Shown here: positions 1 through 6,769 of the stretch, piece by piece
Layout of the letters: each line of letters opens with the position of its first letter
Numbering within the stretch: the first letter of the stretch is position 1
DNA from: Aquabacterium sp.
GTDB lineage: Bacteria > Pseudomonadota > Gammaproteobacteria > Burkholderiales > Burkholderiaceae_C
NCBI GenBank assembly: GCA_030654555.1
Contig: JAURXG010000339.1
Span: forward strand, 1-18,251
Length of the DNA stretch: 18,251 nucleotides
Direction: 5' to 3'
Made by a program: the position numbers and the translations under genes
The notes under the pieces: model-generated
Databases searched by the model: none
What the model was told of the DNA's origin: nothing
The model's input: only the letters and a program-made list of their open reading frames with translations

Positions 1-289
1 CTTCGAGCGCATCCACCGCAGCAACCTGGTGGGCATGGGCGTGCTGCCGCTGCAGTTCCAGGGCAGCGACAGCTGGTCCTCGCTGGGGCTGACCGGCGCC
101 GAGCGCATCGACATCGTCATCGACGGCCCGCTGGCGCCGCAGCGCGAGGCCCAGCTGGTGGTGCATCGTGCCGACGGCCGCCTGCAGACGGTGATGCTGA
201 CGCTGCGCATCGACACGCCGATCGAGGTGGACTACTTCCGCCACGGCGGCATCCTGCCGTTCGTGCTGAGGCAATTGCTGGCGGCCTGA
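1..289 (+). CDS. acnA: Aconitate hydratase, C-terminal end (5' truncated by window)
   Basis: This is the last 95 codons of a longer gene; the frame is open from base 2 to a TGA at 287-289. The peptide opens with FERIHRSNLVGMGVLPLQF, the signature of the swivelling C-terminal domain of AcnA/IRP-type aconitases, where the Arg and Ser residues help bind substrate. It ends in a hydrophobic HGGILPFVLRQLL tail typical of this family. The enzyme interconverts citrate and isocitrate in the cytoplasmic TCA cycle (or acts in the 2-methylcitrate cycle as AcnD/AcnM-type enzymes do). The Fe-S cysteines lie upstream and cannot be inspected. AcnA and AcnD cannot be told apart with certainty from this fragment. 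The next gene starts 2 bases after the stop, so the two are probably cotranscribed. Confidence 0.9.
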   Translation, partial: FERIHRSNLVGMGVLPLQFQGSDSWSSLGLTGAERIDIVIDGPLAPQREAQLVVHRADGRLQTVMLTLRIDTPIEVDYFRHGGILPFVLRQLLAA

Positions 290-291
290 CG

Positions 292-1464
292 ATGCGGGTG
301 GTGGTGATCGGCGGCGGCGCCATCGGCTCGGCCGTCGCGCTGTTCCTCAAGCGGCTGGGCGGCGCGGCCGTCGAGGTGGTGGTGGTCGAGCCCGACCCGG
401 GCCTGGCGCGGTCGTCGTCGGCGCTGTCGGCCGGCTCGATCCGCCAGCAGTTCAGCAACCCGATCAACGTGCGGATGTCGCAGTTCGGCCACGAGGTGAT
501 CGGCAACGCCGACACCTGGCTGGGGGTGGACGGCGCGCCGGTGGACCTGGGCTTCGTGCCCGGCGCCTACCTGTTCTGCGCCACGGCCGCGGGCGTGCCG
601 GTGCTGCAGGCCAACCATGCGGCGCAACGCGCGGCGGGGGCCGACGTGGCGCTGCTGGCGCCGGCCGAGGCCGCCGCGCGTTTTCCGTGGCTGAACACGG
701 CCGACCTCGCACTCACCAGCCTCGGCGGATCGGGCGAAGGCTGGTTCGACGGCCACAGCTTCGCGCGGGCGCTGGCCGCCAAGGCCCGGTCGCTGGGCGC
801 GCGCTGGCAGCGCGGCCAGGTCGTGGCGCTGGACCGTGCGGGCGAGCGCCTGCATGCCGCCCGGCTGGACGACGGCACGCGGCTCGACGCCGATGCCTTC
901 GTCAACGCCGCCGGCCCCTGGGCCGGTGCGGTGGGCCGGCTGGCCGGATTGCCGGTCCCGGTGCATGCACGCCGGCGCACGGTGTTCGTGATGCGCTGCC
1001 CGACCCCGCTGCCGACCTTGCCGCTGGTGTGCGACCCGTCGGGCGTGTGGTTCCGTTCCGAAGGCCCTCAGTTCATCGGCGGCTGGTCGCCGGGCGAGGG
1101 CGATGACGACCCCGACGACCTGCCGCTGGACCAGCCCGACCTGGCGCAGTTCGAGGACCGGGTGTGGCCGGCGATGGCCCACCGCGTGCCGGCCTTCGAG
1201 GCGCTGCGGATGCAGCGCGCCTGGGCCGGCTACTACGAGGTGCACCCGCTGGACCACAACGCGCTGATCGGCCCGCACCCGGCCTGCCCCAACCTGCTGC
1301 TGTGCAACGGCTTCTCGGGCCATGGCCTGCAGCACGCGCCCGGCGCCGGGCGCGGCATCGCCGAGTGGCTGCTGCACGGTGCCTGGCAGACGCTGGACCT
1401 GTTGGCCTTCAGCCCGCAGCGGCTGCTGTCGGGCCAGCCCTTCGTCGAACGGGCGATCATCTGA
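292..1464 (+). CDS. FAD-dependent oxidoreductase, DAO/FOXRED1-like
   Basis: The 390-residue product opens with the Rossmann dinucleotide-binding motif GGGAIG (residues 7-12) and an acidic ribose-binding residue, E33, at the end of the second strand (VVVVEPD). The NAAGPWAG segment at about residue 205 and the C-terminal GFSGHGLQHAPGAGR segment are typical of the glycine oxidase / sarcosine oxidase / FOXRED1 branch of the DAO family, the latter forming part of the flavin site. No signal peptide is evident, so a soluble amine or amino-acid oxidase or dehydrogenase is the best guess; the substrate cannot be read from sequence. The ATG at 292 directly follows the aconitase stop with no room for a separate promoter, which supports cotranscription and probably translational coupling. 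The family assignment is secure and the substrate unknown. Confidence 0.85.
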   Translation: MRVVVIGGGAIGSAVALFLKRLGGAAVEVVVVEPDPGLARSSSALSAGSIRQQFSNPINVRMSQFGHEVIGNADTWLGVDGAPVDLGFVPGAYLFCATAAGVPVLQANHAAQRAAGADVALLAPAEAAARFPWLNTADLALTSLGGSGEGWFDGHSFARALAAKARSLGARWQRGQVVALDRAGERLHAARLDDGTRLDADAFVNAAGPWAGAVGRLAGLPVPVHARRRTVFVMRCPTPLPTLPLVCDPSGVWFRSEGPQFIGGWSPGEGDDDPDDLPLDQPDLAQFEDRVWPAMAHRVPAFEALRMQRAWAGYYEVHPLDHNALIGPHPACPNLLLCNGFSGHGLQHAPGAGRGIAEWLLHGAWQTLDLLAFSPQRLLSGQPFVERAII

Positions 1465-1573
1465 GCGGTGCGGACCGGCTGCCGCGGCCACGCCGGCGCA
1501 CACGCAGCAAGAAGTTGCCAAATGGCTCACGCACACCCCCCCGGTCCTGCGGGTGGGCAAGCGCCATCGTGTC

Positions 1574-1600
1574 CCCAACAATCGGTTCAAACCTGTTGGG
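1574..1600 (+). promoter_or_regulatory. Nested inverted repeat (hairpin or operator) just before PEP-CTERM gene start
   Basis: CCCAACA at 1574-1580 is the exact reverse complement of TGTTGGG at 1594-1600, and GGTT at 1584-1587 pairs with AACC at 1590-1593 inside it. The structure ends 7 bases before the ATG at 1608, and its 3' arm overlaps the only Shine-Dalgarno-like bases (GGGA, 1598-1601). As RNA it would hide the ribosome site; as DNA it could be an operator. Which of these applies is not shown by the sequence. Confidence 0.45.
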
Positions 1601-1607
1601 ACCCCTG

Positions 1608-2279
1608 ATGAAAAACCACCGCTCGCTGATCGCTTCCACCCTGATGACCCTCGGCGTGCTCGCCGGCGCCACTGCGCCGGCCCAGGCCAACCTGCTGACC
1701 AATGGCAGCTTCGAGGCTGCCGGCCCGAACTTGTCCGGGACCGGCAGCTACTGCTACCTGGGCATCGGCGACTACCGCGAATGTGGCAGCGTGCCGGGCT
1801 GGTCGGGTAGCTTCCAGGTCATCGCGTCCACCAGTGGCCCCTGGAACAACCCCTCGACCAATGGCGGCTGGACCGCGACGCAAGGTGCCAGGCTCGCCGG
1901 CGTGCAAAACACCAGCTACCTGGAGCAGACGCTGACGCTGTTCACAGGTCAGTTCACACTGAGCTGGCTGGATTCGAATCGCAAGAACTACGGCTCGGGC
2001 AACAGCTACGACGTGCTGCTGGATGGCACCACACTGGCCACCTTCCTGACCAACACCGGCGAGGCCTGGGCCAGCAACAGCCTGAGCTTCACCGCCAGCG
2101 CGGGCACGCATACGCTGCGCTTCCAGGGCCTGCGCGCCAACGGTGACGGCACCTCGTTCATCGACGAACTGTCGCTGACAGGCGTGCCGGCCCAGGTGCC
2201 CGAGCCGCAGTCCTTCGCCCTGGTGGCGCTGGCGCTGCTGGGCCTGGGTGCCGTCCGCCGGCGCCAACGCAGCCGCTGA
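1608..2279 (+). CDS. PEP-CTERM sorting domain protein, DUF642/jelly-roll-like
   Basis: This 223-residue exported protein starts with a lysine-poor but clear signal peptide ending in APAQA (cleavage near residue 28). The mature part begins NLLTNGSFE, the usual start of DUF642 or carbohydrate-binding-like beta-sandwich domains, and ends in a strand-rich segment SFIDELSLTGV. The C-terminus is a textbook PEP-CTERM signal: VPEPQ, a hydrophobic helix (SFALVALALLGLGAV) and a basic RRRQRSR tail. In organisms with this system the protein is exported and processed by an exosortase for surface or extracellular-matrix display; no exosortase gene is in this window. Two cysteines near residues 49-60 may form a disulfide. 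The start was chosen because the signal peptide begins here and upstream codons encode unrelated residues. It ends only 4 bases from the convergent riboflavin synthase gene. Confidence 0.85.
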   Translation: MKNHRSLIASTLMTLGVLAGATAPAQANLLTNGSFEAAGPNLSGTGSYCYLGIGDYRECGSVPGWSGSFQVIASTSGPWNNPSTNGGWTATQGARLAGVQNTSYLEQTLTLFTGQFTLSWLDSNRKNYGSGNSYDVLLDGTTLATFLTNTGEAWASNSLSFTASAGTHTLRFQGLRANGDGTSFIDELSLTGVPAQVPEPQSFALVALALLGLGAVRRRQRSR

Positions 2280-2283
2280 TCGC

Positions 2284-2991
2284 TCAGCCGCGCGGCAGCG
2301 GGATCGCCGCGCCCAACTCGTCGACCGAGCGGCCCTGCTGCGCCAGCAGCGCCTCCAGCGCCGGCAGCAGCGGGCCCAGGCGCTCGTCGAGCGCGTCACG
2401 CACCGTGTCGACAACCACCTGCGTGCCGCGCTCGATCTCGATGTTCAGCGCATCGCCCACCTGCTTGTGGCCGAAGGTGGTCATGCGCAGCGTCTCGGGG
2501 ATCAGCCACACCTCGAACCAGCGTTCGCGGCGGTCGGCCTCGGCCACCGTCAGGCTGGCGCCGTTGATCGCGATGTAGCCCTTGGCGAAGACATAGCGCA
2601 TGTGGCTGGCCGGCACGCCGATGCGCAGCACGTGGTTGTTCTCGGGCCGGCGAATGGCCAGCAGGGTGCCCTGGCAGTCCACATGGCCGCTGATCGGGTG
2701 GCCGCCGATCTCGGCGCCGTCGCGCGCCGCGCGCTCCACGTTCAGCGGGCTGCCTTCGACCAGCGTGCCCAGCGTGGTCAGCCCCAGGCTCTGCTGCATC
2801 ACGTCGAAGGTGGCGCGGCCCGGTGCGGGCAGCGTGGTGACGGTGAGGCAGACGCCGTCGCAGGCCACGCTGGCGCCGATCTCCAGGCCGGCGTCGAAGC
2901 CGGGCGGAAAGGCCAGCTCGAAGCTGCGCAGGCCGGGGCGGTCGGTGATGGTGGCGACATGGGCCACGCCTTGAACAATGCCGGTGAACAT
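2284..2991 (-). CDS. ribE: Riboflavin synthase, alpha chain type
   Basis: The product makes riboflavin from two molecules of 6,7-dimethyl-8-ribityllumazine. The 235 residues show the two lumazine-binding beta-barrel repeats: MFTGIVQG at the N-terminus with SVACDGVCLTVT, then GGHPISGHVD, and in the second barrel KGYIAINGASLTV and LIPETLRMTTFG. The LIPETL..TT and NIEIERGTQVVVDTV features resemble the E. coli protein more than the usual MFTGIVAA-type betaproteobacterial copy. About 25 extra residues follow the second barrel. The ATG at 2991 was chosen because MFTGIV is the universal N-terminus and GAGGA lies about 8 bases upstream. It stands alone rather than in a ribD-ribE-ribBA-ribH cluster, so it may be a second copy. 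No FMN riboswitch is visible upstream. Confidence 0.93.
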   Translation of the reverse strand: MFTGIVQGVAHVATITDRPGLRSFELAFPPGFDAGLEIGASVACDGVCLTVTTLPAPGRATFDVMQQSLGLTTLGTLVEGSPLNVERAARDGAEIGGHPISGHVDCQGTLLAIRRPENNHVLRIGVPASHMRYVFAKGYIAINGASLTVAEADRRERWFEVWLIPETLRMTTFGHKQVGDALNIEIERGTQVVVDTVRDALDERLGPLLPALEALLAQQGRSVDELGAAIPLPRG

Positions 2992-3055
2992 GGAGCGTCC
3001 TCGAAACGAGGCGCCGAGGTTACCAGCGGCGCCCGGGGCACACGCGTCGGCGCGC

Positions 3056-3085
3056 GGCCCACAATCGCCCCGGCCCACAATCGCC
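3056..3085 (+). repeat. Tandem 16-base direct repeat carrying two CACAAT -10-like elements
   Basis: The 14-mer GGCCCACAATCGCC occurs at 3056-3069 and again at 3072-3085, one period of 16 bases apart. Each copy contains CACAAT (3060-3065 and 3076-3081), a plausible sigma-70 -10 element for the downstream formate-tetrahydrofolate ligase gene. No convincing -35 is seen. It lies in the 139-base divergent gap between ribE and fhs. The promoter role is inferred; the repeat itself is directly visible. Confidence 0.5.
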
Positions 3086-3130
3086 GCGGCGCCGCATCGG
3101 CGCCCGCCCGCGGATCGAGGAGCCCCCCGC

Positions 3131-4813
3131 ATGCCATCGGACATTCAGATCGCCCAGCAGGCCACGCTGCTGCCCATCGCCACGATCGCCGATCGGCTGG
3201 GCCTGCCCGAGGCGGCGATCGAGCCCCATGGCCGCCACAAGGCCAAGCTGTCGCTGGCCGCCATCCCCGGCTGGTCCGATCGTCCCGACGGCCAGCTGGT
3301 GCTGGTCTCGGCGATCAGCCCCACGCCGGCCGGCGAGGGCAAGACCACCACCGTGGTCGGCCTGGGCGACGCGCTCAACCGCATCGGCAAGCGCGCGGTG
3401 ATCTGCCTGCGCCAGCCCTCGCTGGGGCCGGTGTTCGGCATGAAGGGCGGCGCGGCCGGCGGCGGCCATGCTCAGGTGGTGCCAATGGAGGACATCAACC
3501 TGCATTTCACCGGCGACTTCCATGCCATCGCCGCGGCGCACAACCTGCTGGCCGCGCTGATCGACAACCATGTGCACCATGGCAATGCGCTGGGCATCGA
3601 CGTGCGCCGCATCGCCTGGAAGCGCGTGGTCGACATGAACGACCGCGCGCTGCGCGAGATCACCGTCGGGCTGGGCGGCCCGGCCAACGGCTACCCGCGG
3701 CAGGACGGCTTCGACATCGTCGTGGCCTCGGAGGTGATGGCGATCTTCTGCCTGGCCACCTCGCTGGAAGACCTGAAAACGCGGCTGGGCGACATCGTGG
3801 TGGCGCACTCCCGCGAACGCCATCCGGTGCGCGCACGCGACCTGCACGCGCACGGGGCGATGGCCGCGCTGCTGCGCGACGCGATCAAGCCCAACCTGGT
3901 GCAGACGCTGGAGCAGCATCCGGCGCTGATCCATGGCGGACCGTTCGCCAACATCGCGCACGGCTGCAACTCGCTGATCGCCACGCGCGCCGCGCTCAAG
4001 CTGGGCGAGGTGGTGGTCACCGAGGCGGGTTTTGGGGCCGACCTGGGGGCCGAAAAGTTCGTCGACATCCTGTGCCGCGCCTCGGGGCTGCGGCCCGCGG
4101 CAGTGGTGCTGGTGGCCACGGTGCGGGCGCTGAAGTTCCACGGCGGCGTGGAGCTGCCCGAGCTGCGACATGAAAACCTGGCCGCGCTGCAGCGCGGGCT
4201 GGCCAACCTGGACCGCCACCTGCACAACCTGCGTGATCCGCACCAGGGGCATGGGCTGCGCTGCGTGGTGGCGATCAACCACTTCGCCAGCGACACGCCG
4301 GCCGAGATCGAGTTGCTTCAGCGACATGCCGAGCTGCAGGGCGTGCCCGCGGTGGTGGCCCGCCACTGGGCCGATGGCGGCGCCGGCGCCAAAGACCTGG
4401 CACTGGCGGTGGTCGACACCCTGGCCCACGCGCCGGGGCCGCTGCGCTTCACCTACGACGATGCCGACCCGCTGTGGGACAAGGTGCACAAGATCGCCAC
4501 CACCGTCTACGGCGCCGCCGGCGTGAGTGCCAGCGCGGCCGTGCGCACCCGCATCCAGGAGCTGCAGGACCAGGGCTACGGCCGCTACCCGGTGTGCATC
4601 GCCAAGACGCAGTATTCCTTTTCGACCGACCCACAGCTGCGCGGCGCGCCCTCGGGCCATGTGCTGCACATCCGCGAGGTGCGGCTGGCCGCCGGCGCCC
4701 GCTTCGTGGTGATGGTCTGCGGCGACGTGATGACCATGCCGGGCCTGCCCAAGCTGCCGGCCGCGGCGCAGATCGACGTCACACCCGACGGCCGCATCGT
4801 CGGCCTGTTCTAG
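3131..4813 (+). CDS. fhs: Formate-tetrahydrofolate ligase
   Basis: This cytoplasmic enzyme of one-carbon metabolism makes 10-formyl-THF from formate, THF and ATP. The 560-residue length matches the family. The ATP-binding P-loop is TPAGEGKTT (residues 65-73), followed by family blocks RQPSLGPVFGMKGGAAGGG, DINLHFTGDFHAI, NLVQTLEQHPALIHGGPFANIAHGC and EAGFGADLGAEKF, and a C-terminal DVMTMPGLPKLPAA segment. The ATG at 3131 is preceded by GAGGAG at 3117-3122. A longer in-frame reading upstream runs through the divergent intergenic DNA and is not family-like. The crotonase gene follows 27 bases later and is probably cotranscribed. Formate assimilation or detoxification, purine synthesis or methylotrophy-linked roles are all possible. 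Confidence 0.96.
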   Translation: MPSDIQIAQQATLLPIATIADRLGLPEAAIEPHGRHKAKLSLAAIPGWSDRPDGQLVLVSAISPTPAGEGKTTTVVGLGDALNRIGKRAVICLRQPSLGPVFGMKGGAAGGGHAQVVPMEDINLHFTGDFHAIAAAHNLLAALIDNHVHHGNALGIDVRRIAWKRVVDMNDRALREITVGLGGPANGYPRQDGFDIVVASEVMAIFCLATSLEDLKTRLGDIVVAHSRERHPVRARDLHAHGAMAALLRDAIKPNLVQTLEQHPALIHGGPFANIAHGCNSLIATRAALKLGEVVVTEAGFGADLGAEKFVDILCRASGLRPAAVVLVATVRALKFHGGVELPELRHENLAALQRGLANLDRHLHNLRDPHQGHGLRCVVAINHFASDTPAEIELLQRHAELQGVPAVVARHWADGGAGAKDLALAVVDTLAHAPGPLRFTYDDADPLWDKVHKIATTVYGAAGVSASAAVRTRIQELQDQGYGRYPVCIAKTQYSFSTDPQLRGAPSGHVLHIREVRLAAGARFVVMVCGDVMTMPGLPKLPAAAQIDVTPDGRIVGLF

Positions 4814-4840
4814 AACCCGCCCCACCCCACCGGAGTGCCC

Positions 4841-5620
4841 ATGACCCCACCCGCCGTGCACCTGGCCATCGACGGCCCGATCGCCACCATCACGCTGCAC
4901 CGCCCGGCCTGCCGCAACGCCGTGGACGGCCCCACCGCGCTGGCGCTGCGCGAGGCCTTCGAGCGCTTCGAGGCCGATGCGTCGCTGCAGGTGGCGGTGT
5001 TCACCGGCGGCGGCGGGCAGTTCTGCGCCGGCGCCGACCTGGCGGCGGTGGCCGACGGCGAACGGCGCAACACCGTGCTGCCCGACGGCAGCGGGCCGGG
5101 GCCGATGGGTCCCACGCGGATGACCTTCAGCAAACCGGTGATCGCCGCGGTGGAAGGCTATGCCGTGGCCGGCGGGCTGGAGCTGGCGCTGATGTGCGAC
5201 CTGCGCGTGGCCGCCCGCAGCGCGGTGTTCGGCGTGTTCTGCCGCCGCTGGGGCGTGCCGCTGATCGACGGCGGCACGGTGCGGCTGCCGCGCATCGTCG
5301 GCCAGGCCCGGGCGCTCGACCTGATCCTCACCGGCCGCGCGGTGGGCGCCGACGAGGCGCTGGCCATGGGCCTGGCCAACCGCGTGGTCGACGACGGCCA
5401 GGCGCTGGCCGAGGCGCTGGTGCTGGCACGCCAGATCGCCGCCTTTCCGCAGGCCTGCCTGCGCGCCGACCGGGCCTCGGCGCTGGCACAATGGGATTGG
5501 CCGCTGGCCGACGCGCTGCAGCGCGAGGGCGCCGGCGGCTTTGCGGCGCTGCAGGCCGAGGGGCTGGCCGGCGCGGCCCGGTTCAAGGCCGGTGCCGGCC
5601 GGCATGGCGCCGGCGCCTGA
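4841..5620 (+). CDS. Enoyl-CoA hydratase/isomerase (crotonase) family protein
   Basis: The 259-residue product has the crotonase fold signatures: FCAGADL (residues 61-67, oxyanion-hole strand) and KPVIAAVEGYAVAGGLELALMCD (98-120), where E114 matches the first catalytic glutamate (E144 of rat mitochondrial hydratase). The position of the second glutamate (rat E164) is C134 in FGVFCRRWG. D143 in LIDGG lies close by. The family includes hydratases, isomerases and dehalogenases, so simple water addition should not be assumed. ATG 4841 was preferred over an in-frame GTG at 4835 because GGAG at 4832-4835 sits 5 bases before the ATG. It probably shares a transcript with fhs. Substrate unknown. Confidence 0.87.
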   Translation: MTPPAVHLAIDGPIATITLHRPACRNAVDGPTALALREAFERFEADASLQVAVFTGGGGQFCAGADLAAVADGERRNTVLPDGSGPGPMGPTRMTFSKPVIAAVEGYAVAGGLELALMCDLRVAARSAVFGVFCRRWGVPLIDGGTVRLPRIVGQARALDLILTGRAVGADEALAMGLANRVVDDGQALAEALVLARQIAAFPQACLRADRASALAQWDWPLADALQREGAGGFAALQAEGLAGAARFKAGAGRHGAGA

Positions 5621-5665
5621 CGCCCGGACCGGCCCGCCGCGCGGCGGCAACCGACCGGCGGCCGT

Positions 5666-6526
5666 TCAGCGACCGCGCCTGCGGCGGGCAACCGACACGG
5701 CAGCACCCGCGATCACCAGGGCCTGCACCGTGAGCATCAGCCCGGTCGGCTCGGGAATCGCGCGCACGTTGGACACCGATACGAACTCGCTGATGCGGAA
5801 GTTGTAGGTCTTGCCGTCGTAGACCCACTCATCCTGTCCGATCTTGTAGGTGTGGTCCGGCGCCTGCAACCTGATGCGCCAATCAGGCCACTGCCTGGCG
5901 TCGGTGCCGATGGTCAGGTTCGACCAGACGACGGCCCCGGCGCTGCCGGTGTCGCGGCCTTCGATCCTCTGGTGGGTGTTGGGATGCAGGTTCGGATCGA
6001 CCGCTGCAAGCCGCGGCTTGGTCTTGTCGTCCTCCAGGCCCCACAACAGCAAGGCATGCCCCCAGCCCAGATCCACCTCGTTGGCCAGCAGGATCACCAG
6101 GTCATGGGCGTTCCAGCCCTTGAGCAGGTTGTCATAGCTCAGATCCTTGGTCTCGGTCAGCTTGATGTCGGCCGCGAAGTCGCGCGCCTTGAAGGTGGCC
6201 GCCAGCGCGTTCTTCAGATCGAAGCGGGTGCCGGCGGTCTTGTTGCCGTCCGGATCCCAGCGCCGATGGAAGCCGGCCTGCTGGGCCTCGATGCTGCGCC
6301 CATCGGGCACCAGCTTGCCAAAGCCGGGCTGACGGTCCAGGTAGTTCAGAAGATTGACGGCCGCCACGTCGATGCAGCAGGCCTTGTCCGCCTCGAACGC
6401 ATAGTCCACGGGCTCGCCGGTCAGCGTGACGGGCGCGGCCGTCGCCGCCTGCAGGCAAAGCGCCATCCCCGCCAGCAGGGCCACGCGCCCCAGCCTGCCG
6501 TGCGCAGGCCATCTGCCCTTGAACAT
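5666..6526 (-). CDS. PEP-CTERM protein with papain/IdeS-like cysteine peptidase pattern
   Basis: The 286-residue product has an N-terminal signal peptide (basic start, hydrophobic core VALLAGMALCLQ, cleavage near ATAA at residues 28-31). Its C-terminal PEP-CTERM signal is IPEP (257-260), a hydrophobic helix to about 279 and RRRRGR. Between them is a segment resembling papain-fold peptidases of the C39/C66 kind: Cys50-Cys51 at the start of a helix with downstream N58 and LLNYL, then GHALLLWGLE with H157, then AVDPN with D177 and N179. The order and spacing fit a Cys-His-Asp triad, but homology is recognised by eye only. A noncatalytic binding domain is possible. The start at 6526 is supported by AGGAGG 8 bases upstream. 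If correct, this would be a secreted, surface-sorted protease. Confidence 0.72.
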   Translation of the reverse strand: MFKGRWPAHGRLGRVALLAGMALCLQAATAAPVTLTGEPVDYAFEADKACCIDVAAVNLLNYLDRQPGFGKLVPDGRSIEAQQAGFHRRWDPDGNKTAGTRFDLKNALAATFKARDFAADIKLTETKDLSYDNLLKGWNAHDLVILLANEVDLGWGHALLLWGLEDDKTKPRLAAVDPNLHPNTHQRIEGRDTGSAGAVVWSNLTIGTDARQWPDWRIRLQAPDHTYKIGQDEWVYDGKTYNFRISEFVSVSNVRAIPEPTGLMLTVQALVIAGAAVSVARRRRGR

Positions 6527-6679
6527 CGCAACGCCCTCCTGTCTGCCCACTTGCCGCGGCCGGCACCACGCCGACCCCGGCCCGGCAGTGTCGGCGGCCG
6601 AAGCCGAGCCCGATTGCGTGGGCGCAAGGCGGGCGCCCGGCTCGGGCGCTCGACCCGGGCGGCCTGCATGCAGCGCCCG

Positions 6680-6693
6680 TTGATTCTCATCAA
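6680..6693 (+). promoter_or_regulatory. Perfect FNR/ANR-type box
   Basis: The sequence TTGATTCTCATCAA matches the FNR/ANR/DNR consensus TTGAT-N4-ATCAA at every defined base. Its centre (6686.5) is 32 bases before the centre of a -10-like hexamer TAGCTT (6716-6721). That places the box at about -41.5 from a start near 6728, the classic class II activator position. It faces the hemerythrin gene at 6770. Confidence 0.8.
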
Positions 6694-6715
6694 GGCAGGC
6701 AGCAGCACACTGCCC

Positions 6716-6721
6716 TAGCTT
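6716..6721 (+). promoter_or_regulatory. Candidate -10 element of FNR-dependent hemerythrin promoter
   Basis: TAGCTT keeps the T1, A2 and T6 positions of TATAAT and is spaced from the FNR box as in class II FNR promoters. The FNR box occupies the -35 region. The predicted start near 6728 gives a leader of about 42 bases ending in GGAG before the ATG at 6770. Confidence 0.5.
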
Positions 6722-6769
6722 GCAGCCCTGGCCCGCCGTCGCGGGCCGCAACCCCCACCGGAGACCCGC

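Noticed and set aside
232..1590. Long minus-strand open frame opposite the FAD oxidoreductase
   Set aside because: The peptide is low-complexity (His/Arg/Gly/Gln rich) with no family motif, and is antisense to a clearly conserved flavoprotein; this is a usual artefact in GC-rich DNA.
2992..3130. FMN riboswitch upstream of ribE
   Set aside because: I looked for the conserved RFN core (AGGGGC and GAAATTCCC-like blocks) on the minus strand and found none.
3020..5650. 876-codon minus-strand open frame across fhs and the crotonase
   Set aside because: Fhs and crotonase motifs on the + strand are unmistakable; the antisense peptide has no domain and an abnormal composition.
5621..5665. CCGCCGCGCGGCGG palindrome (5634-5647) as a terminator
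   Set aside because: It has no loop and no U-run, and such palindromes are expected by chance at this GC content.
6601..6655. GGCTCGG/CCGAGCC inverted repeat in the hemerythrin upstream region
   Set aside because: Seven GC-only pairs with a long gap in a very GC-rich stretch are not distinguishable from chance.
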